Assembly (NCBI GenBank): GCA_038522635.1
Contig: JBCBJZ010000041.1
Span: 1 to 24,808 of the forward strand
Origin: JBCBJZ01 sp038522635
GTDB taxonomy: Bacteria > Pseudomonadota > Alphaproteobacteria > Rhizobiales > Hyphomicrobiaceae
Direction: 5' to 3'
DNA length: 24,808 bases
Shown here: positions 7,870-15,863 of the stretch, piece by piece
Layout: the number at the start of each line of letters is the position of its first letter
Numbering within the stretch: position 1 is the first letter of the stretch
The notes under the pieces: model-generated
Databases searched by the model: none
What the model saw: only the letters and a program-made list of their open reading frames with translations
What the model was told of the DNA's origin: nothing
Made by a program: the position numbers and the translations under genes

Positions 7870-8316
7870 ATGAACATCGGAGCGGCGGCGGCACGGTCCG
7901 GACTGCCGGCCAAAACCATCCGCTACTATGAAGACATCGGCTTGGTGGTACCGGCCCGACGGGCGAACGGCTACCGCGACTACGCGGACGCCGACGTCAA
8001 CCGGCTTGCCTTCATCCACCGCGCCCGCGACCTGGGCTTCGACATCGAAAGCTGTCGCCGGCTGCTGGCGCTCTACTCCGACCGGTCACGCGCGAGCGCC
8101 GACGTGAAACGGCTTGCGACCGAGCACCTTGCGGATATCGAACGCAAGATGCGCGAACTGGAGCTGATGGCCAATACGCTGCGCCATCTGGTGCAGCACT
8201 GCCGCGGCGATGACCGACCCGACTGCCCGATCATCGACGACCTCGCTACCGGCGAGTTCGCGCCAGCGCCTGCGCCACCGCCGCCGCCGTCGACTGCCAA
8301 AGCCAACCCGAGGTGA
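7870..8316 (+). CDS. cueR: Cu(I)-responsive MerR-family regulator
   Basis: A 148-residue MerR-family activator. The N-terminal winged helix-turn-helix (MNIGAAAARSGLPAKTIRYYE, spanning residues 1-21) and the coiled dimerisation helix (about 77-108) are clear. The metal loop has C111 and C119 in CRGDDRPDCPIID, the two-cysteine spacing of CueR, and Ser at position 76, the residue that marks monovalent-metal sensors (Cu, Ag, Au) rather than Zn or Hg ones. The tail is Pro-rich instead of the His/Cys-rich end of the E. coli protein. GAAGGGAG precedes the ATG by seven bases. It should bind the 19-bp-spacer promoter at 7808-7838 and activate it when copper rises. It is followed at once by the multicopper oxidase gene. 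Confidence 0.92.
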   Translation: MNIGAAAARSGLPAKTIRYYEDIGLVVPARRANGYRDYADADVNRLAFIHRARDLGFDIESCRRLLALYSDRSRASADVKRLATEHLADIERKMRELELMANTLRHLVQHCRGDDRPDCPIIDDLATGEFAPAPAPPPPPSTAKANPR

Positions 8317-8321
8317 ACTTG

Positions 8322-9755
8322 ATGTCTCTGCCGCTCTCACGGCGTGGCCTTCTGCACGGATCAGCCGCACTCGCCGGCCTTAGCGTCATACCAGGCAGCC
8401 TTAGCGCGGGCCAACATGCCCCAGGCTCGAATGGCGCGAAGGATACGCTTCGTACGCTGACCGCAAGGGCTGGTTCAGCGATGCTGAACGGTCGCCAGAC
8501 CACCGGCATCTGGGGCTTTGAGGGTCAGGTGCCAGGCCCGGTGTTGCGGGTCCCCCAGGGCGAGGACTTGCGCCTGCGCTTCGCCAACCAAATCGATCAC
8601 GCATCAACCATCCATTGGCACGGCATCCGTATAAACAACGCCATGGACGGCGTGCCAGGCCTCACGCAGCCACCGGTGGCGAGCGGGCAAACGTTCGATT
8701 ACCGCTTCCGCTGCCCCGACGCGGGCACCTTCTGGTACCACCCCCATAAGATGTCCTCGCAGCAGATTGGTCGCGGGCTCTACGGTGCGCTCATCGTCGA
8801 TGAGGCCAAGCCACCTCAGGTCGACCGCGATCGTGTCTTGATGTTCGATGATTGGCGGTTGGACGAGACGGGGCAGATCCACGCGGCCAGTTTCGGCGCC
8901 ATCCACGATCGCGCGCATGGCGGCCGCTTCGGCAACACCTTCACGCTGAACGGGCAGCACGACCACACGCTCGCGGTGCGCGCCGGCGAGCGGCTGCGGC
9001 TCCGCCTGATCAACGTCGCGAACGCCAATCTTTTCGCGGTACGCTTTCGCGATCACGTGCCCACGCTCATCGCGCTGGATGGCCAGCCGATCACGCCCGT
9101 GCCGGCCCCTGAGGGCGTGGTGCTGCTCGGGCCTGGGCAGCGCGCCGATGTGATGATCGATGCCATGGGTAAGCCTGGCGCGCGCTTTGCAATCGAGATG
9201 ATCCTGAGCCGCAGCGTCGAGACCGTCGGGCATCTTGTCTACGCGCAAGAGCCACCGATCCGGACCACGCCGCTCGATGCGCCGATCGCGCTTCCGGCAA
9301 ACCCGCTCACCACCAAACTCGATCTCGCCAACGCGCTTGATGTCGACATCCCGATGGAGGGTGGCGCGATGGGCCGGCTTGCGGCCGCGCAGCACCACGG
9401 TCAACGCATGAGCCTACGCGACCTCGTGCGCTCGAAAGGTTACGCCTGGGCGCTATCGGGCCATGCCGGCATGCCGCGTAAGCCGCTCTTTACGGCGCGG
9501 CGCGGTCAGACCGTGCGCCTTACCTTCCGCAACCGCTCGATGTGGCCGCATGCGATGCACCTTCACGGTCATCACATGCGCGATGTCGGTACACCGGCCG
9601 CGCAAGCCTGGTGGCGCGACACGGTTTTGTTGTTCCGCGGCGAAGAGAAGACCGTGGCCTTTGTGGCCGATAACCCGGGCAAGTGGATGCTGCATTGCCA
9701 TATGCTGGAACACCACGAAGGTGGGATGGGCACATGGTTTGAGGTGACCGGCTAA
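8322..9755 (+). CDS. Tat-exported multicopper oxidase (CueO-like)
   Basis: A 477-residue three-cupredoxin-domain oxidase, probably oxidising Cu(I) to the less toxic Cu(II) in the periplasm. The four copper motifs are in order: HWHG (98-101), WYHPH (138-142), HAMHLHGHH (410-418) and HCHMLEHHEGGM (458-469), which gives the trinuclear centre and a type-1 site with an axial Met. The signal is a Tat type (SRRGLLHG, residues 6-13). ATG at 8322 is chosen for GAGGTG six bases upstream; an in-frame GTG at 8313 overlaps the cueR stop. The long Met-rich insert of E. coli CueO is absent. It forms an operon with cueR under the copper promoter, which supports copper detoxification over laccase-like roles. 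Confidence 0.92.
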   Translation: MSLPLSRRGLLHGSAALAGLSVIPGSLSAGQHAPGSNGAKDTLRTLTARAGSAMLNGRQTTGIWGFEGQVPGPVLRVPQGEDLRLRFANQIDHASTIHWHGIRINNAMDGVPGLTQPPVASGQTFDYRFRCPDAGTFWYHPHKMSSQQIGRGLYGALIVDEAKPPQVDRDRVLMFDDWRLDETGQIHAASFGAIHDRAHGGRFGNTFTLNGQHDHTLAVRAGERLRLRLINVANANLFAVRFRDHVPTLIALDGQPITPVPAPEGVVLLGPGQRADVMIDAMGKPGARFAIEMILSRSVETVGHLVYAQEPPIRTTPLDAPIALPANPLTTKLDLANALDVDIPMEGGAMGRLAAAQHHGQRMSLRDLVRSKGYAWALSGHAGMPRKPLFTARRGQTVRLTFRNRSMWPHAMHLHGHHMRDVGTPAAQAWWRDTVLLFRGEEKTVAFVADNPGKWMLHCHMLEHHEGGMGTWFEVTG

Positions 9756-9803
9756 GCGCTTGACGCTAAACCCTTGAGTGAAGGCTGGCGCCGTAGATTA
9801 AGT

Positions 9804-9823
9804 CTGATCGATACTGATCGATA
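9804..9823. repeat. Two adjacent copies of a 10-bp direct repeat
   Basis: CTGATCGATA occurs back to back at 9804-9813 and 9814-9823. Each copy contains the palindrome ATCGAT. It lies 39-58 bases upstream of the preferred hyuA start, in the 106-base gap after the oxidase gene, and could be a regulator site for the hyuAB genes. No regulator is identified. Confidence 0.4.
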
Positions 9824-9861
9824 TGGGGCACCGCCAACCGACCACAGCCAAGGGGCGGGCC

Positions 9862-11967
9862 GTGAGCCAACACATCAAATGCGGCATCGACATCGGCGGC
9901 ACGTTCACCGACGCCGCACTCGAGCTGAACGGCGACGTCTTCTCAACCAAGGTGCTGACCACACACAGCGCGCCGGACGACGGCATCATCGCCAGCCTGC
10001 GCGCGGTCTGCGCCAAGGCAGGCGTGCAACCCCAGGCGCTGACGCACATCATTCACGGGACCACGCTTGCCACCAACGCGCTGATCGAGCGGCGCGGCGC
10101 GAAGACCGCATTCATCACCACGAAGGGCTTCCGCGACGTCATCGAAATGCGGACCGAAAGCCGCTTCGAGCAGTACGATCTCGATCTCAAGCTGCCGCCA
10201 CCGCTGCTTGCACGCAACCACCGCTACACCGTGGATGAGCGTATTTCCGCCCAGGGCGAAACGTTGCGCCCGCTTGCGGCAAGCGACGTCGATCACGTCG
10301 TTGAGCGCGTCATCGCTCGTGGCTACGAGAGCATCGCCATCGGCCTGCTGCACGCCTACGCCGCCCCTGCGCACGAGCGCATGATCCGCGACGCCTTGCT
10401 CGCGCGCGCCCCTGATCTTGCGGTCTCGCTCAGCAGTGAAGTCTCACCGCAAATGCGCGAGTACGAGCGCTTCAACACGGTGTGTGCCAACGCCTACGTG
10501 CAGCCGATGATCAAAGGGTATCTGTCGCGGCTGGGCGAGCGGCTCGCCGCGGAGGGCTGCACAGCGCCGGTGTTCCTGATGCACTCGGGCGGCGGCATCA
10601 TTTCGTTGGAAAGCGCGGCAGCCTTTCCTGTGCGGCTGGTGGAAAGCGGGCCGGCGGGCGGTGCCATCTTCGCAGCGAACATCGCCCAGCGGTTCAACAT
10701 CGATCGCGCGCTCAGCTTCGACATGGGCGGCACGACGGCCAAGATCTGTTTGATCCAGAACCGTACGCCGAAAACCAGCCGGGTCTTCGAGGTCGCCCGT
10801 ACCTACCGCTTCAAGCGCGGCTCAGGCATGCCGATTTCCATACCCGTCATCGACATGGTGGAAATCGGTGCGGGCGGCGGGTCGCTGGCCCACGTTGATG
10901 CCATGCGGCAAATCCGGGTCGGACCGGCAAGCGCTGGCTCGGAACCGGGACCAGCCTGCTACGCGCGCGGCGGTGAGCACCCGGCGGTGACCGATGCCGA
11001 CCTCGTTCTGGGTCGCCTCGATCCCGACGATTTTGCGGGCGGCTCGATGCAGCTTGATGCGGGCAAAGCCGAAGCCGCGCTGTCGCGTGACGTGGGCACA
11101 CCGCTTGACCTTGATGCGCAAGAGGCCGCGTTCGGCGTGTGCGAAGTGGTCGATGAGACGATGGCCAATGCAGCGCGCGTGCATGCGGTCGAGAATGGGG
11201 AGGACCCGGCCGACTACACGATGATCGCCTTTGGCGGTGCTGCCCCCCTGCATGCGGGCCGGCTGTGCGACAAGCTCGGCATCAGCAGGCTGCTCGTGCC
11301 GCCTGGTGCCGGCGTGGGTTCCGCAATCGGCTTCCTACGGGCGCCGTTTGGCTTTGAAGCGACGCGCAGTCTTTTCATGCGCCTGGACGCGTTCGATCCT
11401 GGGCAGGTGCGCCTGCTGCTTGAAGACCTGCGCGATGAAGCGGTCGCCTTCGTGCGGACCTGCGATGCGTCCGCGCCCGTTTCATGCGTGCACAAGATCT
11501 ACATGCGCTACAGCGGCCAGGGTTGGGAGATCCCGATCACCTTGACGCCGACGCAGGTTACCACCCCGACCGCGGCTGACTTCCTCAAAGCGTTCGAGAC
11601 CGCCTATCGCTCGCTGTTTGGCCGCGTGGTCGAAGGCCTGAAAACCGAGATCACGGTATGGGCTGCCAACGCAACAACGAACGTCGAACCGCCGACGCCC
11701 GTACCACCATTGGGCGATGCGCCCACCGCTGCGCAAGCAGCATCGATCGGCCTACGCACCGTGTTCGATCCGCGTTCGGGCACCAACGTCGAAGCGCCTG
11801 TCCACCGGCGCGAAGACCTTGCCACCGGTTGTGCGATCATCGGCCCCGCCGTCATCACCGAAGCCGAGACCACGATCATCGTGCCGAGCGCGTTTCGCGC
11901 CCGCGCCTATGCGGATGGCACGCTTGAAGTGGCCCGCGTGACGCACGCGCAAGGAGAGCCCGCATGA
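9862..11967 (+). CDS. hyuA: Hydantoinase/oxoprolinase family protein, subunit A
   Basis: A 701-residue HyuA/oxoprolinase-A protein. These ATP-dependent enzymes open cyclic amides (N-methylhydantoin, 5-oxoproline) or, in carboxylase relatives, activate ketones, always with a B subunit. The actin-like ATPase motifs are visible: GIDIGGTFTD (8-17), HGTTLATNALIERRGAKT (65-82) and SFDMGGTTAKI (285-295); DMVEIGAGGGS follows. GTG at 9862 is preferred because AAGGGG lies six bases upstream and the ATPase motif then begins at the usual place; an in-frame ATG at 9823 has no ribosome site. The stop overlaps the hyuB start (ATGA). No acetone-carboxylase gamma subunit is present, which argues for the hydantoinase/oxoprolinase branch, but the substrate is unknown. 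Confidence 0.9.
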   Translation: MSQHIKCGIDIGGTFTDAALELNGDVFSTKVLTTHSAPDDGIIASLRAVCAKAGVQPQALTHIIHGTTLATNALIERRGAKTAFITTKGFRDVIEMRTESRFEQYDLDLKLPPPLLARNHRYTVDERISAQGETLRPLAASDVDHVVERVIARGYESIAIGLLHAYAAPAHERMIRDALLARAPDLAVSLSSEVSPQMREYERFNTVCANAYVQPMIKGYLSRLGERLAAEGCTAPVFLMHSGGGIISLESAAAFPVRLVESGPAGGAIFAANIAQRFNIDRALSFDMGGTTAKICLIQNRTPKTSRVFEVARTYRFKRGSGMPISIPVIDMVEIGAGGGSLAHVDAMRQIRVGPASAGSEPGPACYARGGEHPAVTDADLVLGRLDPDDFAGGSMQLDAGKAEAALSRDVGTPLDLDAQEAAFGVCEVVDETMANAARVHAVENGEDPADYTMIAFGGAAPLHAGRLCDKLGISRLLVPPGAGVGSAIGFLRAPFGFEATRSLFMRLDAFDPGQVRLLLEDLRDEAVAFVRTCDASAPVSCVHKIYMRYSGQGWEIPITLTPTQVTTPTAADFLKAFETAYRSLFGRVVEGLKTEITVWAANATTNVEPPTPVPPLGDAPTAAQAASIGLRTVFDPRSGTNVEAPVHRREDLATGCAIIGPAVITEAETTIIVPSAFRARAYADGTLEVARVTHAQGEPA

Positions 11968-13676
11968 GCCAAAACGCGCTTCGCAACGTCGCCAACCAAG
12001 TGATGTGGAACCGCCTGATCTCGGTCGTCGAAGAACAAGCGCAGGCGTTGATCCGCACCGCGTTCTCAACATCGGTGCGCGAAGCGGGCGACCTCTCCGC
12101 GGGCGTCTACGACGTCAAGGGGCGCATGCTCGCGCAAGCGGTGACGGGCACGCCGGGCCACGTCAACGCGATGGCCGATGCGGTTGCACACTTCATCCGA
12201 GAAATTGGCCCCGACAACATCTTCGAAAGCGACGTCTACATCACCAATGATCCGTGGAAGGGGACAGGCCACCGTCACGACATCACGGTGGTTTCGCCCT
12301 CGTTCATGGACGGAACGTTGGTCGGCTATTTTGCCTGCACAGCCCACGTGGTCGATGTCGGCGGCCGTGGCTTCGGCGCTGATGCGAACTCGGTCTTCGA
12401 AGAGGGATTGGCGATCCCGATCATGAAGTTCGCCGAACGCGGGCATGTGGACCAAACGCTGGTCCGCATCATCCGTGAGAACGTGCGCGAGCCCGATCAA
12501 CTGGTTGGCGATGTCTACGCGCTGGCGACGTGCAATGAGATCGGTCACCGCCGCCTGATCGACATGCTGCGCGAGTTCGACATGCGCGGCCTTGAAGAGA
12601 TCGCCGCGTTCATCCTGGACCATTCCTACCAGGCGAGCGTGGCGCGGATCGCAGCGCTGCCCCAGGGTGTGGTGCGTGGCGGCATGCGCATCGATGGCTT
12701 CGATACGCCGATCGACCTGCAGGTCGAACTCACCGTCAAACCCGACCGCATCATCGCCGATTATACGGGCACATCACCGGTCGATCCCAAAGGCATCAAC
12801 GTACCGCTGGTCTACACCAAGGCCTACACCTGTTATGCGCTCAAATGTGCGATCGCACCGGACATCCCCAATAACGCTGGATCGCTGGCGCCCTTTGAAA
12901 TCACTGCGCCAGTCGGCTCAATCCTCAACGCACCGCCACCGGCCCCGGTTTGCCTGCGCCACGTCATCGGGCACATGCTGCCCGATACCGTCTTCCATGC
13001 GCTGGAGCAGATTTTGCCAGGCCAGGTGCAAGCGGAAGGCGCCGGCGCGCTTTGCAATTTCCAGGTCAGCCTCTACCCGCGCACGGACGGGCTCGCGCCC
13101 GAAGACGCCCGTCGGGCCGAGGTTCTCACGTTCAATTCGGGCGGTGCAGGTGCGCGGCCGACGTTGGATGGCATGAACGCCACAGCCTTTCCATCGGGCG
13201 TGATGACCATGCCGGTGGAAGCGACCGAACACACCGGTCCGATTATCATCTGGCGTAAGGAGCTACGGCCGGACAGCGGCGGCGCAGGGACCTACCGCGG
13301 TGGGCTTGGCCAGTACATGGAAATCGGCGCAAGCGCGGGGCACGCGTTCGACTTCTCCGCCATGTTCGACCGCGTTCGCCATCCCGCGCGCGGCCGCGAG
13401 GGCGGCGGTGCAGGCGCTGCGACCACGCTGGCGCACGATGATGGCACCGCGATGCGCGGCAAGGGACGCCAGACGGTGCCCTACGGTCGCAAAGTGCTGC
13501 TCGCGTGTCCCGGTGGCGGTGGTTATGGTGAGCCGCGGGAACGCGCGCGCGATGCCGTCGAGCGCGACCTCGCTTTGGGCTATATCAGTGAAGCGGCTGC
13601 GCGCGACCTCTACGGGCTCGATGACGCGGCGATCGAAACGGTGCGCGCACGCGTCGAGCGTGGCGATACCTTTTAG
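11964..13676 (+). CDS. hyuB: Hydantoinase/oxoprolinase family protein, subunit B
   Basis: A 570-residue HyuB protein, the partner of HyuA. Conserved segments include SVREAGDLSAGVYD (37-50), GTPGHVNAM, YITNDPW, GTGHRHDI, the NVREPDQLVGD block, and the Gly-rich C-terminal CPGGGGYG. The ATG overlaps the hyuA TGA and has AAGGAG seven bases upstream, so the subunits should be made in equal amount. The length is normal and all main blocks are present. Immediately after the stop comes a hairpin repeat (13678-13745) that has a second copy at 18271-18363. The pair is cytoplasmic. It could act on a cyclic amide; N-methylhydantoinase is only the family name. Confidence 0.9.
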   Translation: MSQNALRNVANQVMWNRLISVVEEQAQALIRTAFSTSVREAGDLSAGVYDVKGRMLAQAVTGTPGHVNAMADAVAHFIREIGPDNIFESDVYITNDPWKGTGHRHDITVVSPSFMDGTLVGYFACTAHVVDVGGRGFGADANSVFEEGLAIPIMKFAERGHVDQTLVRIIRENVREPDQLVGDVYALATCNEIGHRRLIDMLREFDMRGLEEIAAFILDHSYQASVARIAALPQGVVRGGMRIDGFDTPIDLQVELTVKPDRIIADYTGTSPVDPKGINVPLVYTKAYTCYALKCAIAPDIPNNAGSLAPFEITAPVGSILNAPPPAPVCLRHVIGHMLPDTVFHALEQILPGQVQAEGAGALCNFQVSLYPRTDGLAPEDARRAEVLTFNSGGAGARPTLDGMNATAFPSGVMTMPVEATEHTGPIIIWRKELRPDSGGAGTYRGGLGQYMEIGASAGHAFDFSAMFDRVRHPARGREGGGAGAATTLAHDDGTAMRGKGRQTVPYGRKVLLACPGGGGYGEPRERARDAVERDLALGYISEAAARDLYGLDDAAIETVRARVERGDTF

Positions 13677-13677
13677 C

Positions 13678-13745
13678 GTTCATCCGCCGCGCGTGGCGGT
13701 AAGACGAACGGCAAAACATAGGCAAAGATGTCGGTCTTGCTTCAA
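13678..13745 (+). repeat. Interspersed hairpin repeat, copy A
   Basis: Copy A begins with GTTCATCCGC right after the hyuB stop. It then has a hairpin (CCGCC with GGCGG, and GTTC with GAAC), GAACGGCAA (13706-13714), AGATGTCGGT (13726-13735) and GCTTCAA (13739-13745). The same blocks in the same order occur at 18271-18349. The 40 bases from GAACGG to GCTTCAA align without gaps, 31 of 40 identical by hand count. Homology may extend some bases further toward 13770. Confidence 0.75.
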
Positions 13746-13780
13746 CGCAGAACGCGACCCGACCCTAAAGGCGCAAACCC

Positions 13781-14869
13781 ATGTTGACGCTGCATACGGT
13801 CAAGCTGCGCGCTGTCTCAGTGCCGCTGAAACGACCCGTTGTCTCCAAGGTCGGGCACTTCGACAGTTGGCCGATCATCCTTTGTGACCTGCAGACACAA
13901 GAGGGTCCCGTCGGGCGGTCCTATTTGGAGCCCTATCTTGCGCACGCGATCCCTTCGATCATCCCTGCCGCCGCTGGCATCGTGGAGCGCTTCAAGGGGC
14001 AGCCGCTCGGCCCCATCGATCTGTTCGATCAGGCGCGCCGCTCGCTTTCGCTCGTCGGGCTTGAAGGGATATCGCTTGCAGCGGTTTCGCTGATCGACAT
14101 GGCGTTCTGGGATGCGCACGCGCAAGCTGCCGGCCAACCGCTGTGCGTGTTCCTGGGCGGCAGCCCGGCACCGGTCCCGGCCTACAATTCCAACGGACTG
14201 TGGTTGAGCGATCCCGCCGGCCTCGATGAAGAAGCGAGCGCCCTCGTCGCTGAAGGGGGCTTCACCGGCCTGAAGCTCCGCCTTGGACGCGACGCCCTCG
14301 ATGATGACCTCAACGCGATCCAGAACGTACGCGCAGCCTGCGGCAACGCCGTCAAGCTGATGGTCGATTTCAACCAGGGTCTGACGCTCGATGCTGCGTT
14401 GCAGCGCTGCCGCGACCTTGATGCCGAAGGGCTTTACTGGCTTGAAGAGCCGATCGCCTACGACAACACGAGCGGTTACCGCGCGCTGCGCGAGAGGCTG
14501 CGTACACCGCTGCAGATTGGCGAAAACTTCTGGGGCCCGCGCGATGCGGCAAAGGCGCTTGAAGCGCGCGCGTGTGATTTCATCATGCCTGATCTGATGC
14601 GGATCGGCGGCGTGACGGGATGGTTGCGCACGGCCGCGATTGCGGCAGCCGGTGGGACACCGTTCTCATCACACCTTTATCCCGAGTTCTCAGCCCATTT
14701 GCTGCGCGTCACCGAAACCGCGCACTGGCTCGAGTGGCAGGACTGGGCCGATCCCATCCTTGCTGAGCCGTTCCGCGTTGCCGACGGCCATCTGCACATC
14801 CCCGACCGGCCCGGGGCAGGCATCGCATGGGACGAAGACGCGGTCGCCCGGTATGCGCTTGAGGTTTGA
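13781..14869 (+). CDS. Mandelate racemase/muconate lactonizing enzyme family protein (racemase subgroup)
   Basis: A 362-residue enolase-superfamily enzyme that aligns along its length with mandelate racemase, including GVTGWLRTAA and SSHLYPEFSAHLL. The Mg ligands are D196, E222 and E248; the His-Asp dyad is H298 with D271; E318 matches the electrophilic Glu of the racemase. At the Lys-x-Lys motif it has K165-L-R167, so the base corresponding to racemase Lys166 is Arg. Such enzymes abstract a proton alpha to a carboxylate and then racemise or dehydrate. The change makes plain mandelate racemase doubtful; an acid-sugar dehydratase or another alpha-hydroxyacid enzyme is as likely. Its place after hyuAB on the same strand suggests one catabolic unit. 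The 104-base gap to hyuB holds repeat copy A. Confidence 0.88.
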   Translation: MLTLHTVKLRAVSVPLKRPVVSKVGHFDSWPIILCDLQTQEGPVGRSYLEPYLAHAIPSIIPAAAGIVERFKGQPLGPIDLFDQARRSLSLVGLEGISLAAVSLIDMAFWDAHAQAAGQPLCVFLGGSPAPVPAYNSNGLWLSDPAGLDEEASALVAEGGFTGLKLRLGRDALDDDLNAIQNVRAACGNAVKLMVDFNQGLTLDAALQRCRDLDAEGLYWLEEPIAYDNTSGYRALRERLRTPLQIGENFWGPRDAAKALEARACDFIMPDLMRIGGVTGWLRTAAIAAAGGTPFSSHLYPEFSAHLLRVTETAHWLEWQDWADPILAEPFRVADGHLHIPDRPGAGIAWDEDAVARYALEV

Positions 14870-15009
14870 CGGGATGTGATCGCGCGTTCGCTCCTGCTTT
14901 GTTGTGCGCCCCTCATTGTTGCTTTCCGCCCCCTCTGGCCCCGCCCTCGTTTGCGCAGGGGTCATCGAAGCGCGTAGGCTCAACGCCCTCACAGAAAGGC
15001 ACATCAGCC

Positions 15010-15225
15010 ATGCCGCACTTCCCCTCGCTTGCCGACGACGCATCCCTGATCGATGTCTACAAGCGCCACCCAGCGGTCGCGGTCGCCGGGCTCTACGCCG
15101 TCATGAACCCCATCGTCGATGGGCACGGCATTCGTGCCGACGCCGACGCGGTTGAAGCTGGAGGGACGCGGCTTGCCGAAGTGGGCTGTGCGGGGCTTGC
15201 AAAGTTGCTTGCCAATCCGGAATGA
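15010..15225 (+). CDS. 71-residue protein resembling an internally deleted carboxymuconolactone decarboxylase-family protein
   Basis: The first ~21 residues (MPHFPSLADDASLIDVYKRHP) resemble the N-terminus of ~190-residue CMD-family peroxidase-related proteins. The rest (AVAVAGLYAVMNPIVDGHGI onward to RLAEVGCAGLAKLL) resembles their C-terminal helices. The central part, where the CxxC/His redox site lies in full-length members, is absent, although the frame continues without a break. I infer an in-frame deletion of about 110 residues; a de novo short protein is the alternative. The inferred product would have no peroxidase activity. ATG at 15010 is used, with AAAGG about 12 bases upstream. The stop overlaps the TetR gene's start (ATGA), so the two are co-translated. 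The comparison is from memory of the family, not from a search. Confidence 0.6.
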   Translation: MPHFPSLADDASLIDVYKRHPAVAVAGLYAVMNPIVDGHGIRADADAVEAGGTRLAEVGCAGLAKLLANPE

Positions 15226-15842
15226 CCGACCGGCCAAGCAGACCCCAGCGCAAGGCACGCGAGGCGGAGATCCTGAGCGCAGGCTTCGCCGAATTTGCAG
15301 AGAACGGTTTCGAGCGCGCGCGCCTTGAAGCGGTTGCTGCGCGCGCGGGCGTCGCCAAGGGCACGCTCTACCTTTACTGCGAGAGCAAAGAAGCGCTGTT
15401 TGAAGCCGCCGTGCGTTCGCGCATTCAGCCCGTGGTGGGCCGCGCGCGCCGCCTTACCGACGCTTTTGCGGGCCCCACCCCATTCCTGCTCAAGATGATC
15501 ATCCGCGTGATGTACCGCCAGATCGCGCGGGGGGAACTTTCGGCCATCGTGCGCATTATCATCGCGGAAGGTCATCGCTTTCCAGCGCTCACCGCTTTCT
15601 ATCACGGGGCGCTGGTGCAGCCGATGATTGCCATGATCGAGGAGATCGTGGCCAAGGGGGTCGCGCGCGGTGAATTGCGCCAGGGACCGGCAAGCGCGCT
15701 ACCGATGGTGATCTTGGGGCCCGGCGTGATGGGGACGATTTGGCAGATCACGTTCCAACACCTGCAGCCCATCGATCTGGAAGCATTCATGGACGCCCAC
15801 ATCGACTTGGTGGATGCGGGTCTTGCGCCGCCCCGCTCTTGA
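15222..15842 (+). CDS. TetR/AcrR-family transcriptional regulator
   Basis: A 206-residue regulator with the TetR helix-turn-helix at residues 12-58 (AEILSAGFAEFAENGFE, then AARAGVAKGTLYLYCESKEALF). The C-terminal ligand domain (about 65-200) is all-helical and of the type seen in AcrR-like proteins. It is translationally coupled to the 71-residue CMD-like protein by an ATGA overlap. Likely targets are its own operon and perhaps the neighbouring hyuAB/racemase or GMC genes, but no clear palindrome shared by those promoters was found. It ends 21 bases from the convergent ASCH-like gene. The ligand is unknown. Confidence 0.9.
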   Translation: MTDRPSRPQRKAREAEILSAGFAEFAENGFERARLEAVAARAGVAKGTLYLYCESKEALFEAAVRSRIQPVVGRARRLTDAFAGPTPFLLKMIIRVMYRQIARGELSAIVRIIIAEGHRFPALTAFYHGALVQPMIAMIEEIVAKGVARGELRQGPASALPMVILGPGVMGTIWQITFQHLQPIDLEAFMDAHIDLVDAGLAPPRS

Positions 15843-15863
15843 GATGAGCGTCGCCACCACGGC

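Noticed and set aside
7469..9755. Genomic island at tRNA-Gln carrying the copper genes
   Set aside because: No integrase and no duplicated tRNA 3' end were found after the copper operon, so it is kept only as a question within the minisatellite finding.
14951..14980. TTGCGC-N18-TAGGCT as promoter of the mini-CMD/tetR operon
   Set aside because: Both hexamers are poor matches and such pairs occur often in sequence of this composition.
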